Below the pieces are notes generated by a model. The model was not told the DNA's origin. It searched no databases and saw only the letters and a program-made list of their open reading frames with translations. From Saccopteryx bilineata (taxonomy: Eukaryota > Chordata > Mammalia > Chiroptera > Emballonuridae), in contig NC_089490.1 in the NCBI RefSeq assembly GCF_036850765.1, positions 103,404,074 to 103,468,073 of the forward strand: a stretch of 64,000 nt of DNA, written 5' to 3'. A program made the position numbers and the translations under genes. This document shows, in pieces, positions 9,534 to 64,000 of the stretch. Positions within the stretch are counted from its first letter, which is position 1. Every line of letters begins with the position of its first letter.

Positions 9534-12500
9534 ATGGCAGTAGGGAACCCACAAGTGTCAATAATTACACTAAATGTAAATGGATTAAACTTACCAATAA
9601 AAAGACACAGAGTAGCAGAATGGATTAAAAAAGAAAATCCAACTATATGCTGCCTACAAGAAACACATCTAAGCAACAAGGATAAAAACAAATTCAAAGT
9701 GAAAGGCTGGAAAACAATACTCCAAGCAAACAACACCCAAAAAAAAGCAGGCGTAGCAATACTCATATCTAATAATGCTGACTACAAGACAGAAAAAGTA
9801 CTCAGAGACAAAAATGGTCATTTCATAATGATTCAGGGGAAGTTGAATCAAGAAGACATAACAATCCTTAATATATATGCACCAAACCAAGGAGCACCAA
9901 AATATATAAGACAGCTACTTATTGACCTTAAAACAAAAACTAACAAAAATACAATCATACTTGGAGACCTCAATACACCGCTGACGGCTCTAGATCGGTC
10001 ATCCAAACAGAGAATCAATAAAGATATAGTGGCCTTAAACGAAATACTAGAACACCTGGATATGATAGACATCTACAGGACACTTCATCCCAAAGCGACA
10101 GAGTATACATTTTTCTCTAGTGTACATGGAACATTCTCAAGAATTGACCATATGTTGGGCCACAAAGACAATATCAGCAAATTTAGAAAAATTGAAATTG
10201 TACCAAGCATATTTTCTGATCATAAAGCCTTGAAACTAGAATTCAACTGCAAAAAAGAGGGGGAAAAACCCACAAAAATGTGGAAACTAAACAACATACT
10301 TCTAAAAAATGAATGGGTCAAAGAAGAAATAAGCGCAGAAATCAAAAGATATATACAGACAAATGAAAATGAAAATACGACATATCAGAATCTCTGGGAT
10401 GCAGCAAAAGCAGTAATAAGAGGAAAGTTCATATCACTTCAGGCCTATATGAACAAACAAGAGAGAGCCGAAGTAAACCACTTAACTTCACACCTTAAGG
10501 AACTAGAAAAAGAAGAACAAAGACAACCCAAAACCAGCCGAAGAAAGGAGATAATAAAAATCAGAGCAGAAATAAATGAAATAGAGAACAGAAAAACTAT
10601 AGAAAAAATCAATAAAACAAGGAGCTGGTTCTTTGAAAAGATCAACAAAATTGACAAACCCTTGGCAAGACTCACCAAGGAAAAAAGACACAGGACTCAA
10701 ATAAATAAAATCCAAAATGAAAGAGGAGAGATCACCACAGACATCATAGAAATACAAAGAATTATTGTAGAATACTATGAAAAATTATATGCCACCAAAT
10801 ACAACAATCTAGAAGAAATGGATAAATTCCTAGAACAATACAACCTTCCTAGACTGAGTCATGAAGAAGCAGAAAGCCTAAACAGACCAATCAGCAGGGA
10901 GGAAATAGAAAAAACTATTAAAAATCTCCCCAAAAATAAAAGTCCAGGCCCAGACGGTTATACTAGTGAATTCTATCAAACATTCAAAGAAGACTTGGTT
11001 CCTATTCTACTCAAAGTCTTCCAAAAAATTGAAGATGAAGCAATACTTCCAAACACATTTTATGAGGCCAACATGACCCTCATACCAAAACCTGGCAAGG
11101 ATGGCACAAAGAAAGAAAACTACAGACCAATATCTCTAATGAATACAGATGCTAAAATACTAAACAAAATACTGGCAAACCGAATACAACAACATATTAA
11201 AAAAATAATACATCATGATCAAGTGGGATTCATCCCAGAATCTCAAGGATGGTTCAACATACACAAAACGGTTAACGTAATACACCATATCAACAAAACA
11301 AAGAACAAAAACCACATGATCTTATCAATAGATGCAGAAAAGGCTTTTGATAAAATACAACACAATTTTATGTTTAAGACTCTCAACAAAATGGGTATAG
11401 AAGGAAAATATCTCAACATGATAAAGGCCATATATGATAAACCATCAGCCAACATCCTATTAAACGGCATAAAACTGAGGACTTTCTACCTTAAATCAGG
11501 AACAAGACAGGGTTGTCCACTCTCTCCACTCTTATTCAACGTGGTGCTAGAAGTTCTGGCCAGAGCAATCAGACAAGACAAAGAAATAAAAGGCATCCAT
11601 ATCGGAAAAGAAGAAGTAAAGCTATCACTTTTTGCTGATGATATGATCCTATACATCGAAAACCCGAAGGACTCCACAAAAAGATTATTAGAAACAATAA
11701 ACCAATACAGTAAGGTTGCAGGATACAAAATTAACATACAAAAGTCCATAGCCTTTCTATATGCCAACAATGAAATATTAGAAAACGAACTCAAAAAAAT
11801 AATCCACTTCACGATTGCAACAAAAAAAATAAAATACCTAGGAATAAACATAACAAAGAACGTAAAGGACCTATATAATGAAAATTACAAAGCATTGTTA
11901 AGGGAAATCGAAAAAGATACAATGAGATGGAAAAATATTCCTTGTTCTTGGATAGGAAGAATAAATATAATCAAAATGGCCATATTACCCAAAGCAATAT
12001 ACAAATTTAATGCAATTCCCATCAAAATCCCTATGAGATTTTTTAAAGAAATGGAACAAAAAATCATCAGATTTATATGGAACTATAAAAAACCCCGAAT
12101 AGCCAAAACAATCCTAAGGAAAAAGAATGAAGCTGGGGGCATTACAATACCTGACTTTAAACTATATTATAGGGCCACGATAATCAAAACAGCATGGTAT
12201 TGGCAAAAAAATAGACACTCAGACCAATGGAACAGAATAGAAAGCCCAGAAATAAAACCACATATATATGGTCAAATAATCTTTGATAAAGGGGCCAACA
12301 ACACACAATGGAGAAAAGAAAGCCTCTTCAACAAATGGTGTTGGGAAAACTGGAAAGCCACATGCAAAAGAATGAAACTCGACTACAGCCTGTCCCCGTG
12401 TACTAAAATTAATTCAAAATGGATCAAAGACCTAAATATAAGACCTGAAACAATAAAGTACATAGAAGAAGACATAGGTACTAAAATCATGGACCTGGGT

Positions 12501-12737
12501 TTTAAAGAACATTTTATGAACTTGACTCCAATGGCAAGAGAAGTGAAGGCAAAGATAAATGAATGGGACTACATCAGAATTAAAAGTTTTTGCTCAGCAA
12601 GAGAAACTGATATCAAAATAAACAGACAGCCAACTATATGGGAACTGATATTTTCAAACGACAGCTCAGATAAGGGCCTAATATCCAAAATTTACAAAGA
12701 ACTCATAAAACTCAACAACAAACAAACAATCCAATAA
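9534..12737 (+). CDS. L1 ORF2 protein: endonuclease and reverse transcriptase, C-terminally truncated by a frameshift
   Basis: This 1067-residue frame carries the AP-like endonuclease. Its expected active-site residues are all present at human ORF2p numbering: N14, E43, D145, N147, D205 and H230 (motifs [34 protein letters not shown]). The reverse transcriptase follows, with [13 protein letters not shown], the [14 protein letters not shown] block and the catalytic FADD at 700-703. The normal frame is lost near 12720, just after KELIKLNNK, and a TAA ends it at 12735-12737. The continuation is open in another frame to 13357. Intact ORF2p is about 1275 aa. The 325-bp gap between ORF1 and ORF2 is longer than the 63 bp of human L1. 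Confidence 0.95.
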   Translation: MAVGNPQVSIITLNVNGLNLPIKRHRVAEWIKKENPTICCLQETHLSNKDKNKFKVKGWKTILQANNTQKKAGVAILISNNADYKTEKVLRDKNGHFIMIQGKLNQEDITILNIYAPNQGAPKYIRQLLIDLKTKTNKNTIILGDLNTPLTALDRSSKQRINKDIVALNEILEHLDMIDIYRTLHPKATEYTFFSSVHGTFSRIDHMLGHKDNISKFRKIEIVPSIFSDHKALKLEFNCKKEGEKPTKMWKLNNILLKNEWVKEEISAEIKRYIQTNENENTTYQNLWDAAKAVIRGKFISLQAYMNKQERAEVNHLTSHLKELEKEEQRQPKTSRRKEIIKIRAEINEIENRKTIEKINKTRSWFFEKINKIDKPLARLTKEKRHRTQINKIQNERGEITTDIIEIQRIIVEYYEKLYATKYNNLEEMDKFLEQYNLPRLSHEEAESLNRPISREEIEKTIKNLPKNKSPGPDGYTSEFYQTFKEDLVPILLKVFQKIEDEAILPNTFYEANMTLIPKPGKDGTKKENYRPISLMNTDAKILNKILANRIQQHIKKIIHHDQVGFIPESQGWFNIHKTVNVIHHINKTKNKNHMILSIDAEKAFDKIQHNFMFKTLNKMGIEGKYLNMIKAIYDKPSANILLNGIKLRTFYLKSGTRQGCPLSPLLFNVVLEVLARAIRQDKEIKGIHIGKEEVKLSLFADDMILYIENPKDSTKRLLETINQYSKVAGYKINIQKSIAFLYANNEILENELKKIIHFTIATKKIKYLGINITKNVKDLYNENYKALLREIEKDTMRWKNIPCSWIGRINIIKMAILPKAIYKFNAIPIKIPMRFFKEMEQKIIRFIWNYKKPRIAKTILRKKNEAGGITIPDFKLYYRATIIKTAWYWQKNRHSDQWNRIESPEIKPHIYGQIIFDKGANNTQWRKESLFNKWCWENWKATCKRMKLDYSLSPCTKINSKWIKDLNIRPETIKYIEEDIGTKIMDLGFKEHFMNLTPMAREVKAKINEWDYIRIKSFCSARETDIKINRQPTIWELIFSNDSSDKGLISKIYKELIKLNNKQTIQ

Positions 12738-13357
12738 AAAAATGGGAAGAGGACATGAACAGACACTTCTCCCAGGAAGAGATACAAATGGCCAACAGAT
12801 ATATGAAAAGATGCTCAGCTTCATTAGTTATTAGAGAAATGCAAATCAAAACTACAATGAGATACCACCTCACTCCTGTTAGATTAGCTATTATCAACAA
12901 GACGGGTAATAGCAAATGTTGGAGAGGCTGTGGAGAAAAGGGAACCCTCATTCACTGTTGGTGGGACTGTAAAGTAGTACAACCATTATGGAGGAAAGTA
13001 TGGTGGTTCCTCAAAAAACTGCAAATAGAACTACCTTATGACCCAGCAATCCCTCTACTGGGTATATACCCCAAAACCTCAGAAACATTGATACGTGAAG
13101 ACACATGTAGCCCCATGTTCATTGCAGCACTGTTCACAGTGGCCAAGACATGGAAACAACCAAAAAGCCCTTCAATAGAAGACTGGATAAAGAAGATGTG
13201 GCACATATACACTATGGAATACTACTCAGCCATAAGAAATGATGACATCAGATCATTTACAGCAAAATGGTGGGATCTTGATAACATTATAAGGAGTGAA
13301 ATAAGCAAATCAGAAAAAAGCAAGAACTACATGATTCCATACATTGGTGGAACATAA
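12722..13357 (+). pseudogene. Frame-shifted C-terminal part of L1 ORF2 (cysteine-rich domain)
   Basis: This is about 200 residues colinear with the ORF2p C-terminus ([20 protein letters not shown] to [14 protein letters not shown]). It includes the CX3CX7HX4C cysteine motif in [18 protein letters not shown]. It is out of frame with the upstream ORF2. The break sits in a short CAAA-type repeat (about 12714-12728), so loss of one 4-base unit is the simplest explanation. No independent start is expected to be used. Confidence 0.9.
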
Positions 13358-13625
13358 AAATGAGACTAAGAGACATGGACAAGAGTGTGGTGGTTACCAA
13401 GGGTGGGGGGGGGAGGGAAGACATGGGAGGGAGGGAGGGAGAGAGTTAGGGGGAGGGGGAGGGGCACAGAGAACTAGATAGAGGGTGACGGAGGACAATC
13501 TGACTTTGGGCGAGGGGTTTGCAACATAATTTGATGACAAAATAACCTAGACATGTTTTCTTTGAATATATGTACCCTGATTTATTAATGTCATCCCATT
13601 ACCATTAATAAAAATTTATTAAAAA
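13358..13625 (+). other. L1 3' UTR with polypurine G-rich tract and poly(A) signals
   Basis: A G-run tract at about 13404-13465 has many runs of three or more G, compatible with G-quadruplex formation, as known for L1 3' UTRs. AATAAA motifs lie near 13603. The element ends in a short A tail directly before the right target repeat. Confidence 0.8.
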
Positions 13626-13751
13626 AAAATGTACCAATAAATAAAAACAATATAGCAAACTAAATATGGCAAAATCTTCATAACTGTTGAACAGATAAGA
13701 AATCATTCAATGTGCTGGACTAATTTTTAAAGTTTTATAACAATATATATA

Positions 13752-14116
13752 TTTTGTATTTTTCTGAAGCTGGAAACGAGGAGAGACAGTCAGACAGACT
13801 CCCGCATGCGCCCAACCGGGATCCACCCGGCACGCCCACCAGGGGCGAAGCTCTGCCCACCAGGGGCGTCGCTCTGTTGCGACCAGAGCCACTCTAGCGC
13901 CTGGGGCAGAGGCCAAGGAGCCATCCCCAGCGCCTGGGCCAACTTTGCTCCAATGGAGCCTTGGCTGTGGGAGGGGAAGAGAGAGACAGAGAGGAAGGAG
14001 AGGGGGAGGGGTGGAGAAGCAGATGGGCACTTCTCCTGTGTGCCATGGCCGGGAATCGAACCCGGGACTTCTGCATGCCAGGCCGACGCTCTACCACTGA
14101 GCCAACCGGCCAGGGC
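13752..14116 (-). mobile_element. tRNA-derived SINE, family A
   Basis: Full-length on the minus strand. The tail is at the left (TTTTGTATTTTTCTGAAG) and the head at the right (GGCCAACCGGCCAGGGC). It lies about 110 bp right of the L1 end. The 150-aa class open frames here are SINE artefacts. Confidence 0.9.
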
Positions 14117-14120
14117 CAAC

Positions 14121-14469
14121 ATTTTTTTTTTTTTATTAAGTGAGAGCAAGGAGGCAGACAGACTCCTGCATGTGCGTGACAGGGATCCACCTGACAAGCC
14201 CCCTACAGGGTGTTGCTTTGCCCATCTGGGGCCACTGCTTAACTGCTCAGCAACTGAGCTATTTTAGCGCCTGAGGTGAGGCCATACAGCCATCCTCAAT
14301 GCCCGGGGCCAACTCTCTCGAACCTTCAAACCGTGGCTGTGGGAGAAAAAGAGGAAGAAAAAAAGAGCGAAGAGGGATGTAGAAGCAGACGGTTGCCCTG
14401 ACCAGGAATTGAATTTGGACATCCACACGCCAGGTTGAATGCTCGACCGCTGAGTCAGCTGATCAGGGC
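14121..14469 (-). mobile_element. Older, divergent relative of family A SINE
   Basis: Same block order as family A on the minus strand, but diverged: a GCTCAGCAACTGAGC motif replaces the GCGACGCCCC block. The head TGATCAGGGC is at the right end. It sits next to a younger family A copy in the same orientation. Confidence 0.8.
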
Positions 14470-14550
14470 AAAATAATCTTAAAAAAAAAAAAAAAAGCAC
14501 ACTTGAAAAATAGTTTTAAAAAATTATTTTAATAAAAAAATGTGTCACAT

Positions 14551-14724
14551 CTGACCTGTGGTGGCACAGTGGATAAAGCATCAAGCTGGAATAGTGAGGT
14601 CACTAGTTCGAACACCCAGACTTGCTGGTCAAGGCACATATGAGAAGCAACAACTATGAGTTGATGCTTCTTACTCCTCCCCCACTTTCTCTCTCTCCTC
14701 TCTCTAAAGTCAATAAATAAAAAC
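14551..14724 (+). mobile_element. Short tRNA-derived SINE (family C)
   Basis: The head is CTGACCTGTGGTGGCACAGTGG with a short body (GGTCAAGGCACATATGAGAAGC, GAGTTGATGCTTCT), a CT-rich stretch and an A-rich tail. It has the family B head joined to a shorter body. Confidence 0.8.
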
Positions 14725-15112
14725 TTTATTTTATTTATTTATAGCTAGAGAGACAGAGAGACGGACAGACAGGAAGGCAGAGAGATGAGAAGCATCACTT
14801 TTTTTCATTGTGGCACCTTAGTTGTTCATTGATTGCTTTCTCATATGTGCCTTGACGGGGGGCGGACTATAGCAGACTGACCCCTTGCTTGAGCCAGCGA
14901 CCTTGGGCTCAAGCCAGCAACCTTGGGCTTCAAGCCAGCTACCTTTGGGTTCAAGTCTATGATCCCACATTCAAGTTAGCAACCCCATGCTCAAGGTGGT
15001 GAGCCTGCACTCAAGCCGGATGAGCCCGCACTCAAGCCAGAGACTTCAAGGTTTCAATCCTGGGTCCTCTGCATCCTAGGCTGATGCTCTATCCACTGCA
15101 CCACTGCCTGGA
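14725..15112 (-). mobile_element. tRNA-derived SINE, older long family B relative
   Basis: On the minus strand, with repeated CAAGCCAGC motifs on the plus strand, GTTCATTGATTGCTTTCTCA, and the head complement ATCCACTGCACCACTGCC at the right. Confidence 0.8.
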
Positions 15113-16139
15113 TATAAATAATATACTCAATAAAATCTTTAAAAAATGTGTCACTTAGCTAACGGCAATATGGTCATTTTGTAATGACTACACTAACAAT
15201 CTTACCCTTGGCCTGGATAATGACCCTTTACACAAATTTTCGCCACTACCATCATCATCACTGACATTTACTAGGCACTGTGCTGGGTGCATTACATAGT
15301 GTGTCATTTTCTTTAGACACCAGTATTGTCTCCCACATTTTATAAGAGAAAACTGAATCATAGCAAACAATGTCCAGGATCCAGGATTCAAACCCTAGGA
15401 AGCCTAACTGCAGAGTGGATGCTTCCCTGCTTGTGACATTATGTCATGGGGAGTCCACATGGCCTGGTGTGGATGGGAAAAGAGAGATAACCTGGACTCC
15501 AATCCACCTTTGCCTCTAACTGGCTGTCAGGCCCTAGATAAGTCACATAATCTTCTGACCCTGGTATCCTGATGATAAAATGCAGGGCATGATTCAGGTA
15601 GTGTTGAAACTCTGCCTGGGAGGCCTGGGAGTTTGGAGGCACCATCTCGGGGTCAAGCAAGATGAGCAGCTTCACTTCCTCTGAATTATATACTGGCCTC
15701 TACAGAGTTTCATTTGAACCAAAATGATCATTAGGCTTTAAAGATTTTTTAACCACGTGACTACTCATCAACCTCTGAGGTTCCTCTGTACTTAATGATT
15801 CTACAGAATCATTAGATTCCATGGAATCCATAGAACCATTAGATTCTATAGAACCATTAGATGCATGGTTCTACAAAATCATTAGGTGAATGAGTCTATG
15901 AATATTCTAGGATTCTATAACCCATCGGATTATCTATTAAACTCCTAATTAGATGTGTATTCATCTAACCACAGAAATCTTCACCACACCCAAATGATCA
16001 TTGCTCTACATTTCTGGAATCCTTCATTTTTAAAATAATTGTGATACCCCCTAAATTTTTACCATATTATAAATCCCAAGTAGAACTTACTTCCCCCCTA
16101 CAAAATGATATCCTCTATTGTTATAATACTACCATGGCC
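15113..16139. other. Region downstream of GNPTAB with MIR remnants and a degenerate minisatellite
   Basis: MIR-like sequence lies at about 15250-15430 (ACATTTACTAGGCACTGTGC) and about 15480-15600 (GGCCCTAGATAAGTCACATAA). A degenerate tandem array of an 18-25 base unit resembling ATTCTAYAGAAYCATTAGA spans about 15798-15925. No gene seen. Confidence 0.5.
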
Positions 16140-17644
16140 TTACACTATTATCCATTTATTTTCAGTAGTGCTCCACACAGGCTGTGACACACTGTATAAG
16201 CATTTAAGTGACTAATGAATCTGGATAAAAATAAACTCGTTCCTCAAAGATTTAAAAATCAAAGCTTCAGACAAAATTTAAGTTGTTGAGACTTCAGTTG
16301 TTTTTTTAAGACTTCAGTTTTTGAAATACATAACAGCACAAACACAATATTTACATCACAAGTTCTTTTTACAAAATGTGTCAATTTAAAAGAATACTGT
16401 TGAGATCCTGATCTGAAATACCTGTGACAGTTCAAAGAGGACTCGTGGAATTTGGTCTCCAGAAATCCACTTCATAATGATATAAATAAAATATGGCTGA
16501 ATGTCAGGGCTTACCCATAAATAAAATACTAATTCTCTTTCCCAATGGTCAGCAAACACTAGCTTGTGGCCCAAATCCAGCTGGTGGCCTGTTTTTGTAC
16601 AGCTATAAGCTAAACATGGTTTTGATACTTTTAAAGGTTAAAAAAAATGTTTTAAACTAACTAAACAACAAAGAAGAAAATTCAAAAGAGACAGATGTGG
16701 CCTGCAAATATTTACTAAGTGGCTTTTCACAGAAATGCTGATCCCTGTATTATACGAAACCAATGGGAATATACTGATGGGTATAAAAAAGACAACACTG
16801 TACAGTGCCATTACCATCAGCAGAACTCATTTCTAAAGTGAGGCACTTCTGTTTCATAAGTACATTTCCAAAACATAATTACATCTGAAAAGTAGCTCTG
16901 CTACTTAACTCTAGCCCTTTTAATTAGGCCTCCAAATGAAATCACAGTTATTAGGGGCTAAAGTAAACAAGGACAAAGTATTTCAGATGTCAGTCATTGA
17001 GCTTGTCAGTAGTTGTAAAGTCACTTAAGACGACTTAACAGTCTAAAATATGAATAAAATTCATAATTTAAGATATTGCCAATAGGAGATAATATCACTG
17101 AATTATTTAAATAACATCTATAAAAACATTTTTAGATATCCCAATTCATTATTTTCAGAAGCAATAATTAGTTAACTTAGTAGCTACTTATTTTTAAAAT
17201 GAGAAATGGAAAAAAAACACAGACCAAAAATGTAAAACCATAGCAAAAGGCTTTGGAATGCCAAAACCAGGGTCTCTGAGCAATCCCAAACTGGCCTAGG
17301 CTTTTCGTATTCAAGTTATTTCATCATGGTTGCTGTGGGAACTTTACAGCTGCCTCTTGTCAGAGAGCCTTTTCACTAAAAGAATGACAGGTGTCCATGA
17401 GCAAAAACCTTTACAAGTAAAACCAGTTCATAACTGCTCAACATATAAGTTTTCAGTGTGTTGGTTAAACAATTCCTGGTCAGTAGGCTATATTCACATG
17501 ATAAAACAAGTATTGTATTGGATGTTTTTTTCTTCTTCCGGCCAAGCTGGCTAAGCATCATCACATCATGAAGACATCTCTGTGATGTCAAGCTTTCAAA
17601 TGCTCAGTGAATGCTGAGGTAGATGATTTTCAAATGAAGATCTT
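16140..17644 (-). other. GNPTAB: GNPTAB 3' UTR (approximate extent)
   Basis: Sequence following the GNPTAB stop codon on the minus strand. Candidate polyadenylation signals are AATAAA (TTTATT at 16155-16160), about 1.49 kb past the stop, and ATTAAA (TTTAAT at 16918-16923). The human 3' UTR is of similar size (about 1.7 kb, from memory), which favours the distal signal. A hAT-type fossil (16543-16747) lies within it. No transcript evidence is available, so the 3' end is an estimate. Confidence 0.45.
16543..16747 (+). mobile_element. hAT-Charlie-like DNA transposon fossil in the GNPTAB 3' UTR
   Basis: Starts CAATGGTCAGCAAAC and contains GTGGCCCAAATCCAGC and GGTGGCCTGTTTTTGTA. It ends GGCTTTTCACAGAAATGCTGATCCCTG. 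These match the ancient GGTCGGCAAACT...TTTGCCGACCCCTG class of mammalian hAT repeats. Confidence 0.6.
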
Positions 17645-61948
<44,304 letters not shown>

Positions 61949-62131
61949 AATAGCTCTCAAAGTGTGGTCCTCAGGCCAGCAGCTTCAGTATCCTCAGAGA
62001 ACATGTTAGAAATGCAAACCCCTGGGTCCTTCCGAGACCCACAGACTCAGACACTCTGGAGGTGGGGAGAAACTATGTTTTCCAAGCCTTCCATGGGATT
62101 ATGATGCACACTAAAGTCTGAGAACTGCTAC
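61949..62131 (+). mobile_element. MER5A-like hAT-Charlie fossil
   Basis: TAGCTCTCAAAGTGTGGTCC, then GTTAGAAATGCAAACCCC, ACTCTGGAGGTGGGG, TTATGATGCACACTAAAG and TCTGAGAACTGCTAC follow the MER5A consensus closely in order and spacing. Confidence 0.8.
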
Positions 62132-62526
62132 ACTAAGAAGATGGTTCTCAAACTTTTTAGTCTCCTGACTCTTCACACTCTTAAAAATTACTGAGTCCCT
62201 GAAAAAGCTTTGGTTACAGGTTATAACCATGCATACCTGCCATATTTAAAGACAAGATATTTAAAAATATTTCTTAATTCATTTTAAAACAAAATAAAAC
62301 TCTCACATGTAAACTGTTCATACAAATAAGGTTGTTGTTTTTTTAATAAAAATATTTCCCAAAATAATAAAAAACTTCAGTGAGAAGAGAGGCATTGTTT
62401 TCCTTTCTGCAAATCTCTTTAGTGATTTAGCAGAAGAAAGCAAACACCTCAAATCTCCTGTATTCAGGCTGTCCCCCTTATGCTGTTTTGGTTGAAGTAT
62501 ATGAAAATAATGCAGACTCACATAGA

Positions 62527-62871
62527 TATGGGGTTCTCGGGTTACGACAGTTCCATTCCTAAAACAGTGACGTAACCCAAATTTTGGTGTAAGTCGAAAC
62601 ACACTCAACACAAATGGAACACTTGTACTTTTAACAGACCAAAATGACGTAGGTAAGTGTACTAGGGGACGCCAGCTCTCACTCATACGCTACATTACTG
62701 TGTATTCTTCTGCCACGCACAACTAAACTAGTTCACTCACGTAGTCTGTAAGTACAACGCTAACGGCATAAGCTGAAAACACGTCTCAATTTTTTTAACT
62801 TTTTATGGGAGTGAGCATCATAAACTAGAAATGTCGTATGTCAGACTGTCATAACCCAAGGACCCCCTGTA
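62527..62871. mobile_element. 341-bp TA-flanked MITE (Tc1/mariner or Tigger-like)
   Basis: The element spans 62529-62869. The left end TGGGGTTCTCGGGTTACGACAG matches the reverse complement of the right end, CAGGGGGTCCTTGGGTTATGACAG. TA flanks both sides (62527-62528, 62870-62871). It splits the older hAT fossil between ACATAGATA and TAAAGTTGG. Confidence 0.7.
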
Positions 62872-62971
62872 TAAAGTTGGAAAGAGGAGTATTTTAATAG
62901 CCCTTTCAGATAACAGTGGATATTCTTCTTTGCTGCTACACTAAAATAAGTGGTAGTATTTTTATATTTTA

Positions 62972-63332
62972 TTATTTTATTTTATTTTTTCAGTGAGAGG
63001 CAGGGAGGCAGAGATAGACACCTGTATGTGTCCTGACTGGGATCCACTCAGCAAGCCCCCTACCAGGTGATGCTCTGCCCATCTGGGCTGCTGCTCTGTT
63101 GCTCAGCAACCAAGCTATGTTAGTTCCTGAGGACGAGGCCATGTAGCCATCCTCAGCGGCCAGGGCAAACTTTGCTCAAACCATTTGAGCCAAGGCAGTG
63201 GGAGGGGAAGAGAGAGACAGAGGAGGGTATAGAAACGGGGAAGAAGATGGTTGTTTCTCCTATGTGCCCTGACTGGAAATTGAACCCGGAACTTCCACAT
63301 TCTGGTGGACGCTTTACCACTGTAGCCAGGGC
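62972..63332 (-). mobile_element. Older family A-type SINE inside the hAT fossil
   Basis: T/A-rich tail at the left, GGATCCACTCAGCAAGCCCCC, GCTCAGCAACCAAGC, and the head complement ACCACTGTAGCCAGGGC at the right. Confidence 0.85.
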
Positions 63333-63350
63333 AGTAGTTTCTTAAAAATT

Positions 63351-63636
63351 AGTTACACTGTGCCTAACCAGGCTGTGGTGCAGTGGATAGAACATCGGAC
63401 TAGGACGTGGAGGACCCAGGTTCGAACCCCTAGGTTGCCAACTTGAGCCCAAAGTTGCTGGCTTGAGTGAGGGTCACCTGCTCTGCTGTAGCCCCCCGGT
63501 CAAGGCACATATGAGAAAGTAATAAACGACCAACTAAGGTCTCATCTCGCTTCCTTCCTGTCTGTCTGTCCCAATCTGTCCTTCTCTCTGTCACAAAAAA
63601 ACCCAGAAAACAAACAAACAAAATGGTTACAGTGTG
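63351..63636 (+). mobile_element. tRNA-derived SINE, family B with internal deletion
   Basis: The element spans about 63363-63623. The head is CCTAACCAGGCTGTGGTGCA. GTTACACTGTG and GTTACAGTGTG flank it. It sits in the older hAT fossil. Confidence 0.85.
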
Positions 63637-63687
63637 ATTTCTGAAACCACATTAATAAACTTTCTGTGCTTTTACATTAAAATTCAT

Positions 63688-64000
63688 TGGCAGTGGCGCA
63701 GTGGATAGAGCATCAGACTGGGATGTGGAGGACCCAGGTTCGAGACCCTGAGGTCTCCAGCTTGAGTGCGGGTTCATCTGGTTTGAGCAAGGCTCACCAG
63801 CTTGGACCCAAGGTTGCTGGTATGAGCAAGGGGTTACTCGGTCTGCTGAAGGCCTGTGGTCAAGGCACATATGAGAAAGCAATCAATGAACAACTAAGGT
63901 GTTGCAACGAAAAACTGATGATTGATGCTTCTCATCTCTCGGTTCCTGTCTGTCTGTCCCTGTCTATCCCTCTCTCTGACTCTGTCTCTGGAAAAAAAAA
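63688..64000 (+). mobile_element. tRNA-derived SINE, family B, 5' truncated, running off the window
   Basis: Starts within the head (GGCAGTGGCGCAGTGGATAG) and continues to the CT-rich tail and A run at the window edge. Confidence 0.9.

Larger units (their letters stand above)
5862..13639 (+). mobile_element. Full-length LINE-1 with perfect 14-bp target duplication
   Basis: The element spans about 5876-13625. It has a GC-rich 5' UTR (from 5876), ORF1 (8213-9208), a 325-bp spacer, ORF2 (from 9534), a G-rich 3' UTR, AATAAA signals and a short A tail. The duplication AAAATGTACCAATA is identical at 5862-5875 and 13626-13639, so this is a clean target-primed insertion and looks young. It lies downstream of GNPTAB in opposite orientation. 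ORF1 is intact. ORF2 is broken once near its C-terminus, so the copy is probably not autonomous. Confidence 0.95.
62140..63687 (+). mobile_element. Long hAT-type fossil carrying three nested insertions
   Basis: Starts GGTTCTCAAACTTTTTAGTCTC and continues through GAAGAGAGGCATTGTTTTCC and TTTTGGTTGAAGTATATGAA. It resumes after the inserted elements as GTTGGAAAGAGGAGTATTTT, GTAGTTTCTTAAAAATTAG and ATTTCTGAAACCACATTAATAAACTTT. These blocks are colinear with an ancient mammalian hAT repeat I remember but cannot name with certainty. Confidence 0.55.

Noticed and set aside
9301..9543. 80-aa open frame between L1 ORF1 and ORF2
   Set aside because: Lys/Thr/Asn-rich A-biased sequence overlapping the ORF2 start by 10 bases; no known L1 product is encoded there.
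13806..14267. 153-aa open frame, and similar 100-150 aa frames at 24498-24950, 37309-37706, 51525-51866, 53315-53665 and 58359-58655
   Set aside because: All are translations of family A SINEs. The same peptide strings recur at each copy.

Overview
This is mammalian nuclear DNA, almost certainly from a bat. The window is packed with tRNA-headed SINEs of the kinds typical of bats (two abundant families with heads GCCCTGGCCGGTTGGCTCAG and GCCTGACCAGGCGGTGGCGC, plus two shorter relatives). It also holds one young full-length LINE-1 and several short cut-and-paste DNA transposons. A rhinolophoid (horseshoe or leaf-nosed bat type) is my best guess from SINE type, but I cannot verify the species from sequence alone.

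The one cellular gene is GNPTAB on the minus strand. It encodes the alpha/beta precursor of Golgi GlcNAc-1-phosphotransferase, the enzyme that starts the mannose-6-phosphate tag on lysosomal hydrolases. I could place 19 coding exons (exons 3 to 21 in the human scheme) from 59533 down to the stop codon at 17645. All are open, all are flanked by GT/AG, and phases are compatible throughout. They total 3571 coding bases, so with human-length exons 1 and 2 the protein would be about 1257 residues. Exons 1 and 2 and the promoter lie beyond the right edge. The catalytic residues, the site-1-protease cleavage site, both Notch-like LNR modules, the EF-hand and the C-terminal membrane anchor are all visible.

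Layout. 1 to about 16.1 kb is the region downstream of GNPTAB. It contains a minus-strand solo LTR with a 6-bp target duplication, SINEs, old MER5A/MIR fossils, and a 7.75-kb L1 (5876-13625) with a perfect 14-bp target duplication. From about 16.1 to 59.5 kb lie the GNPTAB 3' UTR, exons and introns; 59.5 to 64 kb is part of intron 2. I count roughly 40 SINE copies, about a fifth of the window, often nested or sharing target sites. DNA-transposon fossils include a 366-bp hAT element with perfect 16-bp inverted termini and a perfect 8-bp target duplication, a 124-bp mariner-type MITE, and a 341-bp TA-flanked MITE inside an older hAT fossil.

I found no bacterial-type operon, CRISPR array or undescribed multi-gene system. 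The observations most worth follow-up are the SINE that landed about 31 bp upstream of the exon 6 splice acceptor, the nearly intact L1 whose ORF2 is broken only before its cysteine-rich C-terminus, and the layered DNA-transposon insertions. Residue numbers for GNPTAB follow the human protein as I remember it; the bat protein has one extra residue within exon 13.
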